This document shows, in pieces, positions 37,059 to 46,675 of a DNA stretch of 64,000 bases (its first letter is position 1; every line of letters begins with the position of its first letter). The notes beneath the pieces are model-generated. The model was given only the letters and a program-made list of their open reading frames with translations, searched no databases and had not been told where the DNA came from. The position numbers were made by a program, and so were the translations under genes. This stretch comes from an uncultured Pelagibacteraceae bacterium (GTDB lineage Bacteria; Pseudomonadota; Alphaproteobacteria; Pelagibacterales; Pelagibacteraceae), in assembly GCA_902627565.1 (NCBI GenBank), contig CACOJM010000002.1, forward strand, positions 62,001 to 126,000. The letters run 5' to 3'.

Positions 37059-38206
37059 TTTTCTTGTATTGCAATTCTTTTATTGTACCAATTCATTAAT
37101 ATTGAAATTGAGATACTTAAGGTTAAATAAGTAAACATTGTTATTGAAACTATTTCAATAGCTTTACCAGTTTGCATCAAAGCAGTTCCAGCAAATACTA
37201 AAACTAAATCAGGATAAGCAATTGCAGCTGCTAAAGAGGAGTTTTTAGTTAAATTTAAATATTGATTTGTTGTTGGTGGAATTATTATTCTTAAAGCTTG
37301 AGGCATTATAACAAGTTTAAGAACTTGATTTGGAGTAAGACCTATAGATGCAGCAGCCTCTTTTTGACCTTTACCCACACCCTGAATACCAGCTCTTACA
37401 CACTCTGCAATAAAAGTAGCAGTGTATAAAGACAAAGATAATGTTAAGGCAATTAATTCTGGAGGTAAACTTACGCCACCTTCATATATAAATGATGTTG
37501 TAGCTAGTTGTTTTAATACAGGAATTTCAAATGAAAGCCTTACTCCTCCAATAAGAAAACTTAAAATAGGTAAAGCAAAAATTAAGCCTAATGATATTAA
37601 AAAAACAGGAATTTGTTTCCCTTGATTTGCCTGAACTTTTTTTGCATGTGCCCGTATTAAGATAATTGCTATAATTGCTGCAACAATTGAATAAAAGAAA
37701 ATATTAAAATTTTCCCATATAAATGCCGGGACATATAATCCTTTAATAGTTAAGAAAAAAACACCAAACATAGCTTCTGCATCTTGAGGAAGTGGTAAAG
37801 CTCTAAGGGCTGCAAAATACCAAAAGAAAATTTGAAGCAATAATGGAATATTTCTAAAAAATTCAACATAAAAAGCCGCAAATTTATTTATTAAATAGTT
37901 TGGTGATAATCTTGCAACTCCAACAACTACTCCAAGTATAGTTGCAATAATTATTCCAATCACTGAAACAAGTATAGTATTTAATAAACCGACTAAATAG
38001 GCTCTAAAATAAGAGTGTGATCCATCATATTCTATTAAGGAAAATTGAACATCGAATGATGACTCTTGAGATAAAAAACCATAACCAAAATCAATACCCC
38101 TATTTTCCATATTAATTTGCGCATTATAAGTAAAGAAGCCAAAGATTAAGACTACAGCAATTACTGTAATTAACTGGGGAACAATATCTTTAAGTTTAAA
38201 ATTCAC
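37055..38206 (-). CDS. aapQ: general L-amino acid ABC transporter permease AapQ
   Basis: Second permease, 383 residues. A transmembrane block with YLVGLLNTILVSVIGIIIATILGVVVGVARLSPN is followed by VEFFRNIPLLLQIFFWYF and the EAA loop ECVRAGIQGVGKGQKEAAASIGLTPNQ. It pairs with AapM to form the heterodimeric channel. A terminator-like hairpin separates it from aapJ, so it is likely less transcribed than the binding protein. Confidence 0.93.
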   Translation of the reverse strand: MNFKLKDIVPQLITVIAVVLIFGFFTYNAQINMENRGIDFGYGFLSQESSFDVQFSLIEYDGSHSYFRAYLVGLLNTILVSVIGIIIATILGVVVGVARLSPNYLINKFAAFYVEFFRNIPLLLQIFFWYFAALRALPLPQDAEAMFGVFFLTIKGLYVPAFIWENFNIFFYSIVAAIIAIILIRAHAKKVQANQGKQIPVFLISLGLIFALPILSFLIGGVRLSFEIPVLKQLATTSFIYEGGVSLPPELIALTLSLSLYTATFIAECVRAGIQGVGKGQKEAAASIGLTPNQVLKLVIMPQALRIIIPPTTNQYLNLTKNSSLAAAIAYPDLVLVFAGTALMQTGKAIEIVSITMFTYLTLSISISILMNWYNKRIAIQEK

Positions 38207-38230
38207 AATGGGAATAATATATGGGTTTAT

Positions 38231-38263
38231 AAAAAAAAGGGCTAGAAAAATCTAGCCCTTTTT
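38231..38263 (-). terminator. intra-operon terminator between aapJ and aapQ
   Basis: A perfect 8-bp stem, GGGCTAGA with TCTAGCCC (38239-38258), closes an AAAA loop and is followed on the minus-strand transcript by eight T. A weaker A/T extension lengthens the stem. Its place just after aapJ suggests partial termination, giving more binding protein than permease. Confidence 0.85.
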
Positions 38264-38281
38264 AAATGTCTTAAACTTCAA

Positions 38282-39322
38282 TTATCTTGCAGGTGGAACG
38301 TAAAGTATTCCGCCCTTAGTCCATAATTGGTTTGGACCTCTGTCTGGTAAAATTCCAGTATCAGCTATATTTCTCTTATAACTTTCACCGTAATTACCAA
38401 CTTGCTTGATAATTCTTAAACTCCAGTCATTATCTAGTCCAAAAGCAGCTCCTAATTCTCCTTCAGCTCCAACTAATCTTTTGATTGCAGGATTATCAGA
38501 AGTTTTCATTGAGTCTGCATTTGCTGATGTAATGCCGTATTCTTCAGCTTCAATCATAGTGTTCAAAGACCATCTAACGATATCTTCCCAAACTGCATCA
38601 CCTTGTCTTACAACTGGTCCTAAAGGTTCTTTAGAAATAGTTTCTGGTAGAACAATGTGTTCGTCAGGATTTTTCATCTTTGTTCTCTGAGCAGCTAAAC
38701 CAGATTTATCAGTAGTGTAAGTATCACATCTACCTGCATCGTAAGCAGCTACAACTTCGTCAGCTTTTTCAAATGCAACTGGTTCATAAGAAATTCCTTT
38801 AGAATTAAAAAAGTCTCTCATGTTTAACTCAGTTGTCGTACCAATATTTGTACAAGCTGAGATACCATTTTTGAATTGGCTGGTTGAAGTAATACCTGAA
38901 CTTTTTCTTACCATGAAACCTTGTCCATCGTAAAAATTAACACCTACGAATGTTAGTCCGATATCAGCATCTCTAGAAAGAGTCCAAGTTGTGTTTCTTG
39001 ATAAGATATCAATCTCACCAGATGTTAAAGCTGTAAATCTTTCTTTAGCACTTAGTGGTGTAAACTTAACTTTATTTGCATCACCTAATACCGCAGCAGC
39101 AACCGCTCTACATACATCAACGTCAACTCCAGTCCAATTTCCTGCAGCGTCAGCGTTAGAAAATCCTGGAAGACCTTGAGATACTCCACATCTTACAAAA
39201 CCCTTTTTTTGAGTGTTTTTAAGCGTTTTAGATTTTTTAGCAGCCATAGACTCTGTTGTAAAAGTGAACAACACAGCAACCATTGCTACTAAAGAAGTTA
39301 ATTGTTTTAAGTATTTAAACAT
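38282..39322 (-). CDS. aapJ: general L-amino acid ABC transporter substrate-binding protein
   Basis: Periplasmic amino-acid receptor, 346 residues with a signal peptide (about 1-27, cleaved near SMAA). The mature protein follows the Aap/BztA pattern: RCGVSQGLPGFSNADAAGNWTGVDVDVCRAVAAA, then RFTALTSGEIDILSRNTTWTLSRD and DTYTTDKSGLAAQ. It is the first gene of the aap operon. Binding proteins of this class are abundant in SAR11 cells, which fits the terminator after it. Confidence 0.96.
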   Translation of the reverse strand: MFKYLKQLTSLVAMVAVLFTFTTESMAAKKSKTLKNTQKKGFVRCGVSQGLPGFSNADAAGNWTGVDVDVCRAVAAAVLGDANKVKFTPLSAKERFTALTSGEIDILSRNTTWTLSRDADIGLTFVGVNFYDGQGFMVRKSSGITSTSQFKNGISACTNIGTTTELNMRDFFNSKGISYEPVAFEKADEVVAAYDAGRCDTYTTDKSGLAAQRTKMKNPDEHIVLPETISKEPLGPVVRQGDAVWEDIVRWSLNTMIEAEEYGITSANADSMKTSDNPAIKRLVGAEGELGAAFGLDNDWSLRIIKQVGNYGESYKRNIADTGILPDRGPNQLWTKGGILYVPPAR

Positions 39323-39340
39323 ATTTCTTCCTCTGTTTGT

Positions 39341-39358
39341 TTATTTGTTAACAAATAA
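39341..39358. promoter_or_regulatory. 18-bp perfect palindrome upstream of aapJ
   Basis: TTATTTGTTAACAAATAA is a perfect palindrome starting 19 bp before the aapJ ATG. It could be a protein-binding site or a leader hairpin. All-AT flanks make short palindromes common here, but 18 bp perfect symmetry with a GTTAAC core stands out. Confidence 0.4.
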
Positions 39359-39383
39359 TTCAAAATAACTTTTGAATATTCAT

Positions 39384-39413
39384 AATTTAAGCATGTTCAA
39401 AAACTGTCTTCAA
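39384..39413 (-). promoter_or_regulatory. putative aapJ promoter
   Basis: Minus strand has TTGAAG (39408-39413), an 18-nt spacer and TAAATT (39384-39389), 62 bp before the aapJ start. The expected transcript would include the palindrome at 39341-39358. Only sequence similarity supports it. Confidence 0.3.
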
Positions 39414-39497
39414 GGAAAATTTATTGGAGAAAATGAAAATGACAAATTTCAGTCAAGCAAATTATTTTCACTTAAATACATTAAAAAGGGACAATAA

Positions 39498-39574
39498 TGG
39501 CGCGCCCTGAAGGATTCGAACCTACGACCCTCGGTTTAGAAAACCGATGCTCTATCCAGCTGAGCTAAGGGCGC
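39498..39574 (-). tRNA. tRNA-Arg (anticodon TCT)
   Basis: On the minus strand GCGCCCT pairs with AGGGCGC. The D-arm contains GCTCAGCTGGATAGAGC, the anticodon loop TTTCTAA gives TCT, and the T-arm is GGTTCGAATCC. The encoded CCA is present. It reads AGA/AGG codons, AGA being very common in the genes here. Confidence 0.96.
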
Positions 39575-39606
39575 AACTTTAAGAAATATACATATATATC
39601 AATAAG

Positions 39607-41013
39607 CTAGTTTTTAAAAAGAAATTTTTTTAAAAGTAAAAGAATTGTTAATAACTCTATTCTACCAATAATCATGAATAAAATGAGATAATATTTAGTA
39701 AGAAAATAAAGATTATTGAAATCAAACTCTTCTAAACCATAGATAGAAGAATTTACAGTATTCATTAAGGTTAAAATTGATAGTTTAAATGAGCTTTCGA
39801 AATCAATACCACTTAAACTCAATAAAGAAGTTAAAATAATTAACGATATTATAAAAATCAATAAGGTTAAAAAGTATTTATTTATCTCATTAAAATCAAA
39901 ATTTATTTTAGTAAATATCAATTTATTCATAAAAATATTTTTTGGTCGACTAAATGACAATATCTGATTAAGTGAATATTTGAATAATGAATAAATCTTT
40001 ACAAATCTTAAACCAGAACTTGTCGAAAAAAAAGACCCGCCAATAATAACCAAGATTAGATAAATAAATTGTAAATTGCTCTGTTTTGCATCTATAGAAA
40101 AACCAATATTAGATATACTACTCGAGATAGACAAAAGATTTAATGAAAAATCGCTTTTAAAACTAAAAAAAAGAAAAAATATTGATACAATTACTAAATA
40201 ATAAATAATTAGATGTAAATCTTCATAAAAGAAATTTACATTCTTTTTTTTAATAAAAATTAAATTATAAATAAAAAAAATACTGAAAAAAGATGTTAAC
40301 ATTAGTATTGATAAAACAATTATTTGAGAATTAGCTTTAATTATATTTGTAAGATCATTATCTGGCAAAAAACCTCCCGAGGAAATAAGCGTAAAAGCCA
40401 GATTTAAAGAATTAAAAGATCTTATTGATAAAAAATTTAATATAATAAAAATTATTAATGTCATTACTGAATATAAGAAAAAAATTTTTAAAGCTTGTTT
40501 AAAGACTTCTGAACTATCAAAAGATATAAAGTTAGTAAGAGTCTTTTTTAAATTTTCATCATAAATATCTATTAAAAAAATTATTGAAAATAAAAAATAA
40601 AGACCTCCTATCCATTGTGTAGAGGATCGCCATATTATCAAGCTTTGATCAATATTTCTTATATTATCAAATATCGTAAAACCTGTAGACGTAAATCCAG
40701 ATATGGCCTCAAAATAAGAGTCTAAAAAAGTTAAATTATATATACTAAAATAAAAAGGTATTGTTAAAATTAATGGTATTAATATATAACCAAAAAAAAC
40801 TGTTAAAATTTTATCAAAAATAGAATATTTAATTTCAATTTGCTTAATCTTATAAAATATAATCGAAAATATAAATGAAATTATTAAACTATAATAATAT
40901 GTATCAAGATTTAAATATAAGTTAAGATAATAGGAATAAATAATATTAAAAAATGATAAAATTGAGATTATTCCAAAAAAAAAACTCAAATATTTAAATT
41001 GTAATTTGAACAT
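39607..41013 (-). CDS. trkH: Trk/Ktr potassium transporter membrane subunit
   Basis: Potassium channel-like subunit of 468 residues with many hydrophobic helices. Selectivity-filter segments are visible as AISGFTSTGFTIFDNI (first pore), ISSGGFLPDNDL (second), SNIGFSIDAKQ (third) and MNTVNSSIYG (fourth, divergent). The RSSTQWIGGLYFLF motif is TrkH-typical. It follows trkA by 4 nt, forming the complete uptake system. Confidence 0.93.
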   Translation of the reverse strand: MFKLQFKYLSFFFGIISILSFFNIIYSYYLNLYLNLDTYYYSLIISFIFSIIFYKIKQIEIKYSIFDKILTVFFGYILIPLILTIPFYFSIYNLTFLDSYFEAISGFTSTGFTIFDNIRNIDQSLIIWRSSTQWIGGLYFLFSIIFLIDIYDENLKKTLTNFISFDSSEVFKQALKIFFLYSVMTLIIFIILNFLSIRSFNSLNLAFTLISSGGFLPDNDLTNIIKANSQIIVLSILMLTSFFSIFFIYNLIFIKKKNVNFFYEDLHLIIYYLVIVSIFFLFFSFKSDFSLNLLSISSSISNIGFSIDAKQSNLQFIYLILVIIGGSFFSTSSGLRFVKIYSLFKYSLNQILSFSRPKNIFMNKLIFTKINFDFNEINKYFLTLLIFIISLIILTSLLSLSGIDFESSFKLSILTLMNTVNSSIYGLEEFDFNNLYFLTKYYLILFMIIGRIELLTILLLLKKFLFKN

Positions 41014-41017
41014 TAAT

Positions 41018-42409
41018 TTAAAAAGAACTTAATCTAAAGATATTTTCTACAAATGATATGTTGTCCTTTTTTACAATAAAAACAACTCTATCATCTTTCT
41101 TAAAAACAAAATTTGACCTTGGAATAATTACTTTGCTATCTCTAAGAATTGCACCAATTCTAACTTCCTCTGGTAAATTAGATTTTTTTAACTCTTTATT
41201 AATTAATTCTGAATTTTCTATTACTTCAGCTTCAATAACTTCATATTCACCATCTGAAATCGTATATGCATTTTCAATTGTACCTTTGTGAATATGTTTT
41301 AGAATACTAGACACTGTTGTCATTCTTGGATCAATTAAATCATCTATTTTTAATGAAGATTGTAGAAGTGAATAATTAGGTTTATTAATCAAAGCCATTG
41401 TTCTTTTATCATCAATATCTTTTTCGTCTTTAGCAAATTTTTCTACCAAAACGCTAACCATTAAATTGTCCTCATCATCATTGGTAAGAGCTAATACTGT
41501 TTCTGCCTCTCCTAAGTTAGCTTCAGTTAATACCTCTTCATCAAGTCCATTCCCATTGATTACAATTGCATCATTTAACTCATTAGCCAAATATTCTGCT
41601 CGTTCTTTATTTTTTTCAACAATTTTCACTCTTACACTTTCTAAAGTTTCCTCAATGTTTTTCGCTAAATTAAATCCTATATTTCCACCACCAATTATAA
41701 GTATCTTCTTAGATATTTTTTCCTCATGTCCGAAAGCTTCTAAAGTTTCTGCCATTTGAGAAGAGTTTATGATTACATAAATTTTATCGTCTTTTTTAAC
41801 TGAGTCTGTTTTTTTAGGAATGAAAAATTTTCCATCTCTATTAATAGAAATTATATTAGCTTCAAGTTTTGGATATTTTTTTGTAAGTTCGTTTAATTTT
41901 ATTCCTATTGATTTGCAATCATCTTTTATCAATATCTCAAGTAATCTGATCTTATTATCAGCAAAAGGAACACTATCTAAAGCTCCAGGAGCTTCTAGTT
42001 TTCTTTGAATTGATTTTGCTATTTCAATTTCTGGTGAGATAATTACATCTATTGGTAAATTTTCTTTATTATATACTCTTGTAAATTTTGGGTTTAAATA
42101 ATCTTGTGATCTAATTCTAGCAATTTTTTTTGGGATATTGAAAATTGAATATGCTATTTGGCATATAAGCATGTTAATTTCATCATTTCTAGTTACAGCT
42201 ATTATCATATCAGTTTCTGGTGCATTAGCTTTTTCTAATATTGATGGGTATGTAGCTTTACCAACGATTGCTTTTACATCTAAACTATCATTAATTTTTT
42301 GAATATCTTCACTTGACTGATCAATTACAGTAATAGAATGACCTTGGTCACTTAATAATTTAGCAATTGTATAACCTACCCTACCAGCACCACAGATAAT
42401 TATATTCAT
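41018..42409 (-). CDS. trkA: Trk potassium transporter NAD-binding regulatory subunit
   Basis: Cytoplasmic gating subunit, 463 residues, with two Rossmann (RCK) domains: the first starts IIICGAGRVGYTIAKLLSDQGHSITVID and the second ILIIGGGNIGFNLAKNIE. Each is followed by a TrkA-C domain (about residues 140-220 and 375-460). It immediately follows ntrX with no spacer, an order common in alphaproteobacteria. Confidence 0.95.
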   Translation of the reverse strand: MNIIICGAGRVGYTIAKLLSDQGHSITVIDQSSEDIQKINDSLDVKAIVGKATYPSILEKANAPETDMIIAVTRNDEINMLICQIAYSIFNIPKKIARIRSQDYLNPKFTRVYNKENLPIDVIISPEIEIAKSIQRKLEAPGALDSVPFADNKIRLLEILIKDDCKSIGIKLNELTKKYPKLEANIISINRDGKFFIPKKTDSVKKDDKIYVIINSSQMAETLEAFGHEEKISKKILIIGGGNIGFNLAKNIEETLESVRVKIVEKNKERAEYLANELNDAIVINGNGLDEEVLTEANLGEAETVLALTNDDEDNLMVSVLVEKFAKDEKDIDDKRTMALINKPNYSLLQSSLKIDDLIDPRMTTVSSILKHIHKGTIENAYTISDGEYEVIEAEVIENSELINKELKKSNLPEEVRIGAILRDSKVIIPRSNFVFKKDDRVVFIVKKDNISFVENIFRLSSF

Positions 42410-43765
42410 TTAATTAAATTCTTTAATCCCTAAGCCTTTAAGTTTTCTATGAAGGGCACTTCTTTCCATTCCCACAAAACTTGCAGTTTTTGATATATTT
42501 CCATTAAATTTTTTTAACTGAATTGTTAAATACTCTTTTTCAAATTTTTCTCTAGCTTCTTTTAATGGCACAGATAGACTATTCTCGGTAATTTTCTTGT
42601 CTAAATCATCATTTTTTAAAGACTCTTTAACAATATTAGATATTTTTTCTTTAGTGTCAGGCTGAAGTATAGCTATTCTCTCTATAAGATTTCTTAATTC
42701 TCTTACATTTCCATGCCAATTATGATTCAAAATATAGCTGTCATTCTCATCAATTTCTAATTCTTTAATATTGTAATTTTGTGAAATTTTTTTTGAAAAA
42801 TATTTAATTAATAAAGGAATATCAGAAATTCTTTCATTAAGAGATTTTATAATGATCTCAAAAACATTAAGACGATGATAAAGATCTTCTCTAAAATTTC
42901 CAATTTTAACTTCTTCTTTTAAATCTTTACTTGAAGAACAAATAATTCTTACATCAACATTTATATCATTGTTTCCATTTAGTCTTTTAAATTTCTGATC
43001 AGTTAAAACTCTTAATATTTTTGATTGAATATCTAAAGGTATTTCAGAAACTTGATCAATTAAAAGTGTACCTTCATTTGCTTTTTCTAAAGCACCATAT
43101 GATATAGATCCATTTTCTTTTTCTTCACCAAATAATTCTAATTCATATTTATTTGAGTCTAAAAGAGCTCCATTTAAAATGATAAATGGTTTGTTACTTC
43201 TCTTTGAATTTTTGTGAATTTTTCTTGCAACTAATTCTTTACCTGATCCTGATGGACCATTAATAATTATTCTACTTTCTGTAATCGAAATTTTATCAAT
43301 TTGTTCTCTTATGGTTGAAATATTTTTACTATCTCCAATTAAATCATAAGAATAAAATAATTTATTTTCATAATCTTTATTTTGTGATCTTAAGTTTAAA
43401 TTTTCAACAGCTCTTTTAATAAAATTTAATAATCTTGCCTGATCAAACGGTTTTTCAATAAATTCAAAAGCACCATGCTTTAATGAGCTTACTGCTAATT
43501 CTATATTTGCATGACCTGTAATTATTATCACAGGTACATCTTTATTTTTAGATTTAATATGTGATAATAGCTCAATACCATCATTATCACCTTTATCTAA
43601 TTTTACATCTAAAATAGCAACATCAGGCATCTTCTTATCAATTTCAGATAAAGCTTGATTATAATTTGCAGCAATTCTAGTTTTATAACCAGCGTCAATG
43701 ATTAATTCATTCAAGATATTTCTTATATCTGAGTTATCATCTACTATTAATATTTCTATCGCCAT
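42410..43765 (-). CDS. ntrX: NtrX-type response regulator with degenerate AAA+ domain
   Basis: Response regulator of 451 residues. The receiver domain (1-120) has phospho-acceptor Asp53. The AAA+ domain (about 140-360) has Walker A NGPSGSGKE (169-177). The sigma-54-contacting GAFTGA loop is missing: the region reads LFGEEKENGSISYGALEKA. Walker B reads LLIDQVSE, with Gln238 where enhancer-binding proteins have Glu. The Fis-type helix-turn-helix is intact at the C-terminus (NISKTASFVGMERSALHRKLKGLG). It is therefore more likely a direct DNA-binding regulator than a sigma-54 activator. It overlaps ntrY by 29 nt. Confidence 0.92.
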   Translation of the reverse strand: MAIEILIVDDNSDIRNILNELIIDAGYKTRIAANYNQALSEIDKKMPDVAILDVKLDKGDNDGIELLSHIKSKNKDVPVIIITGHANIELAVSSLKHGAFEFIEKPFDQARLLNFIKRAVENLNLRSQNKDYENKLFYSYDLIGDSKNISTIREQIDKISITESRIIINGPSGSGKELVARKIHKNSKRSNKPFIILNGALLDSNKYELELFGEEKENGSISYGALEKANEGTLLIDQVSEIPLDIQSKILRVLTDQKFKRLNGNNDINVDVRIICSSSKDLKEEVKIGNFREDLYHRLNVFEIIIKSLNERISDIPLLIKYFSKKISQNYNIKELEIDENDSYILNHNWHGNVRELRNLIERIAILQPDTKEKISNIVKESLKNDDLDKKITENSLSVPLKEAREKFEKEYLTIQLKKFNGNISKTASFVGMERSALHRKLKGLGIKEFN

Positions 43766-45542
43766 TTTTTTTAAAATTAATTTCTATTTTTGCACCATCA
43801 TTCACTGAAAAAAATTCAAGTTCTCCATTATGATCATTTATGATTTTATTAACTATTGATAAACCTAATCCTGTACCATTTTTTTTTGTGGTAAAATAAG
43901 GACTCAAAATTTCATTAATATTTTTATCTAAATTATTAAAACCAATACCATTATCAATTAAAGTAATTTTAATATGGTCATTATTATCATTAATTTCAAT
44001 TACTATTTTTTTATTAAAATCAGGGTTTTTTTCTGCTTTTTGTTGAATACTTTCAATTGAATTCTTTATCAAATTAAAAAAAACTCTTGCGATCTGTTCT
44101 TTATCACAACTCAAAAAAGAATCTTTCTTATTTGTTAGTAGCTCTATTTTAATAGATTTATCTAACTCAGATAATAATTTTATATTTTCATTTAAAATTT
44201 TTATTAGATCATTTTTTTTAAAAATTGGTTTTGGCATTCTAGCAAAATCCGAAAATTCATTTACTAAATTTTCAATTTGTTTAATTTGATTATTTATAAT
44301 TTTTAAATTTTCTCTAAAATTAGCTTGATCATCAATTGAAATTTTATCCGAATATTTATCTTTTATTCGGTCAATAGTTAATTGAATTGGTGTTAATGGA
44401 TTTTTAATTTCATGAGCAAGTTTCCTTGCTAAATTCCCCCATGCTTTATATCTTTCATTAATAATTAATTTGGATTGCTGGTTTCTCAATCTATTTATCA
44501 TCGAATTAAAATTTTTATTCAAAATTTCCATATCTTTGTCTGTTCTTATTTCAGGAACTTTGGTATTTAAATTTCCTTGTCCAATTTCAGTTGAAGCTAA
44601 AATTAAATTATTGATAGATCTAAAAAATCTTGATGAAAATCTAATAGCGATAGAAATAGAAATGAACAAAAGTAATGAAACTATTATTATGTAAATTAAT
44701 ATGAATGAAATCTTTATACCTGTACTTCTTTCCTCAACTGTATAATAAAAATTTATGGCTTCTTGAGACTCTGATAAATAATTTGAAATATTTTCATCTA
44801 AAAATTTTACTACATATAAAAATCTATTATCAAAAGCCTGTAACTTTATTATTGCAGCTGAATTATTATTAGCTGTATCTATGATCTTAAGTGGTCTATC
44901 ATCCTCTAAAACTAGATTAAGTGCTTTATCGACAGGGGCTTTATATCTATTTCTTTCCTCAGATGAAAATAACAAAGTTTTATTTTTATCAATTATATGG
45001 ATTTCATCTACTCCTCTAATTAATTTTTGTGTTCTTAAAAATCTTAGATATTCATTTTCATTGTTATTTAAAAAATTAGCACTTTTATTAGTATCAAAAG
45101 CTATTAAAACTATATCAGCTTCAACTTTATTTCTTACCTCCTGAACATAATTTTTAGCAAGTTCGTATGAGTTATTAACAACTGTTGTTACTTTTTTGTC
45201 AAAATATTTCTCTAGTGCAAATGAGAAAAGAAATAATGAAAATACTGAAATTAAAATTGATGGTATAAGAGTAAATAATGAAAAATAAGTAATATATTTT
45301 TTATTTGATGTAAGACCATCTTTATCTATATCATTTTTTATAGATTTTTTTATTTCAATAAAGATAAATATAAATAATAAAAAAAGTAATAAAATATTTA
45401 GAATTAATAAAAATTGTAAATTATTTTGATTTAATTCAATAAAACTTCTATCTATGAATGTTAAAAATGTTAAAAAACCAATGAATAGTGTGATACTAGA
45501 TAGAATAATAATGAATATATTTTTTTTCAAAAATTCTAACAT
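43737..45542 (-). CDS. ntrY: NtrY-type sensor histidine kinase
   Basis: Membrane histidine kinase of 601 residues. N-terminal helices (about 10-32, 41-63 and 85-110) and a periplasmic region precede a further helix and a HAMP segment (about 300-355). Then come the H-box HEIKNPLTPIQL and the ATPase N and G boxes (FFNLIKNSIESI, DNGIGF, TKKNGTGLGLSIV). No PAS domain is recognisable between HAMP and H-box, which are joined by only about 20 residues; many NtrY proteins have one there. It is paired with ntrX. Confidence 0.92.
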   Translation of the reverse strand: MLEFLKKNIFIIILSSITLFIGFLTFLTFIDRSFIELNQNNLQFLLILNILLLFLLFIFIFIEIKKSIKNDIDKDGLTSNKKYITYFSLFTLIPSILISVFSLFLFSFALEKYFDKKVTTVVNNSYELAKNYVQEVRNKVEADIVLIAFDTNKSANFLNNNENEYLRFLRTQKLIRGVDEIHIIDKNKTLLFSSEERNRYKAPVDKALNLVLEDDRPLKIIDTANNNSAAIIKLQAFDNRFLYVVKFLDENISNYLSESQEAINFYYTVEERSTGIKISFILIYIIIVSLLLFISISIAIRFSSRFFRSINNLILASTEIGQGNLNTKVPEIRTDKDMEILNKNFNSMINRLRNQQSKLIINERYKAWGNLARKLAHEIKNPLTPIQLTIDRIKDKYSDKISIDDQANFRENLKIINNQIKQIENLVNEFSDFARMPKPIFKKNDLIKILNENIKLLSELDKSIKIELLTNKKDSFLSCDKEQIARVFFNLIKNSIESIQQKAEKNPDFNKKIVIEINDNNDHIKITLIDNGIGFNNLDKNINEILSPYFTTKKNGTGLGLSIVNKIINDHNGELEFFSVNDGAKIEINFKKNGDRNINSR

Positions 45543-45568
45543 AATTTAGAATTATAGCATTTATATAA

Positions 45569-46675
45569 ATGAACAACTATTTTGTAATACTAGCTGCAGG
45601 AAAAAGTAAGAGATTTCATAAAAATCAAGCTAAACAATTCTGCAATTACAAAAATAAAGAGATTATAGATCACTCCGTAGAAAAATCATTAAATTCTAAG
45701 CTTTTTAAAAAAATTTTAATAGTAACTAATAACTTAAATCATTTAAAAAAAAAAAATTATCCTAAATCAATTAGTGTAATTAAAGGTGGAAAAGAGAGAT
45801 CAGACTCCTCTTTAATAGGATTAAAGTACCTTAAAAAATATAAACCAAAAAATGTATTCATACATGATGCAGCAAGACCTAATTTTTCCATAAAATTACT
45901 TCAAAGATTGTTAGAAAATTTAAAACAAAATATAGCTGTAGTTCCAGTAGTTTCATCAAAAGACTCAATTAAATATAAAGTACGAAATAAAATATTTAAT
46001 CTGAATAAAAAAAATTCTTTATTAACTCAAACCCCACAAGCTTTTAGATTTAAAGAATTATATAGCCTTGCAACAGATGAAAAAAATAAGATAAGTGATG
46101 AAGCAACACTATTTATAAACAATAATTATAAAATTAAATTTATACCTGGAGAAAATGAAAATAATAAGATTACTTTCTTTAATGATATTAATATATCAAA
46201 AACTTATTTTGGTATAGGTTTTGATATTCACAAGTTAATAAAGAATAAAAAACTTTTTCTTGGTGGTGTAAAAATTCCTTTTCATTCAGGTCTAAAAGGA
46301 CATTCCGATGGAGATGTGATTTTGCATGCTATTACTGATGCAATTTTAGGTGCTACCGGAAAAAAAGATATTGGGACTTATTTCCCAAATATAAAAAAAT
46401 TTAAGAATATAAGATCCCCAAAAATGTTGGTCCCTATTATAAAGAATCTTTATAAATCTAATTTTTCAATTAATAATCTTGATATTAATTTAATTTGTGA
46501 GCAACCTAAAGTTTCAAAATATCGAAATAAAATAATTAAATCAATTTCAAAGCTTACTAAATTAAATAAAGATCAAATTAATTTAAAAGGTAAAACAGTA
46601 GAAAAATTAGGTTTGATAGGAAAAGAAAAGGCTATTGCTTGTGAAGTAATAATATCTATTACAAAATATGATTAA
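45569..46675 (+). CDS. ispDF: bifunctional IspD/IspF (MEP cytidylyltransferase / MEcPP synthase)
   Basis: Two non-consecutive steps of the MEP isoprenoid pathway in one 368-residue chain, a fusion typical of alphaproteobacteria. The IspD half (about 1-210) has LAAGKSKRF, KGGKERSDSS, HDAARP and LTQTPQAF. The IspF half (about 213-368) has GIGFDIHKL, GHSDGDVILHAITDAILGA and VEKLGLIGKEKAIACE. It diverges from ntrY and overlaps pgpA by 8 nt. Confidence 0.96.
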   Translation: MNNYFVILAAGKSKRFHKNQAKQFCNYKNKEIIDHSVEKSLNSKLFKKILIVTNNLNHLKKKNYPKSISVIKGGKERSDSSLIGLKYLKKYKPKNVFIHDAARPNFSIKLLQRLLENLKQNIAVVPVVSSKDSIKYKVRNKIFNLNKKNSLLTQTPQAFRFKELYSLATDEKNKISDEATLFINNNYKIKFIPGENENNKITFFNDINISKTYFGIGFDIHKLIKNKKLFLGGVKIPFHSGLKGHSDGDVILHAITDAILGATGKKDIGTYFPNIKKFKNIRSPKMLVPIIKNLYKSNFSINNLDINLICEQPKVSKYRNKIIKSISKLTKLNKDQINLKGKTVEKLGLIGKEKAIACEVIISITKYD

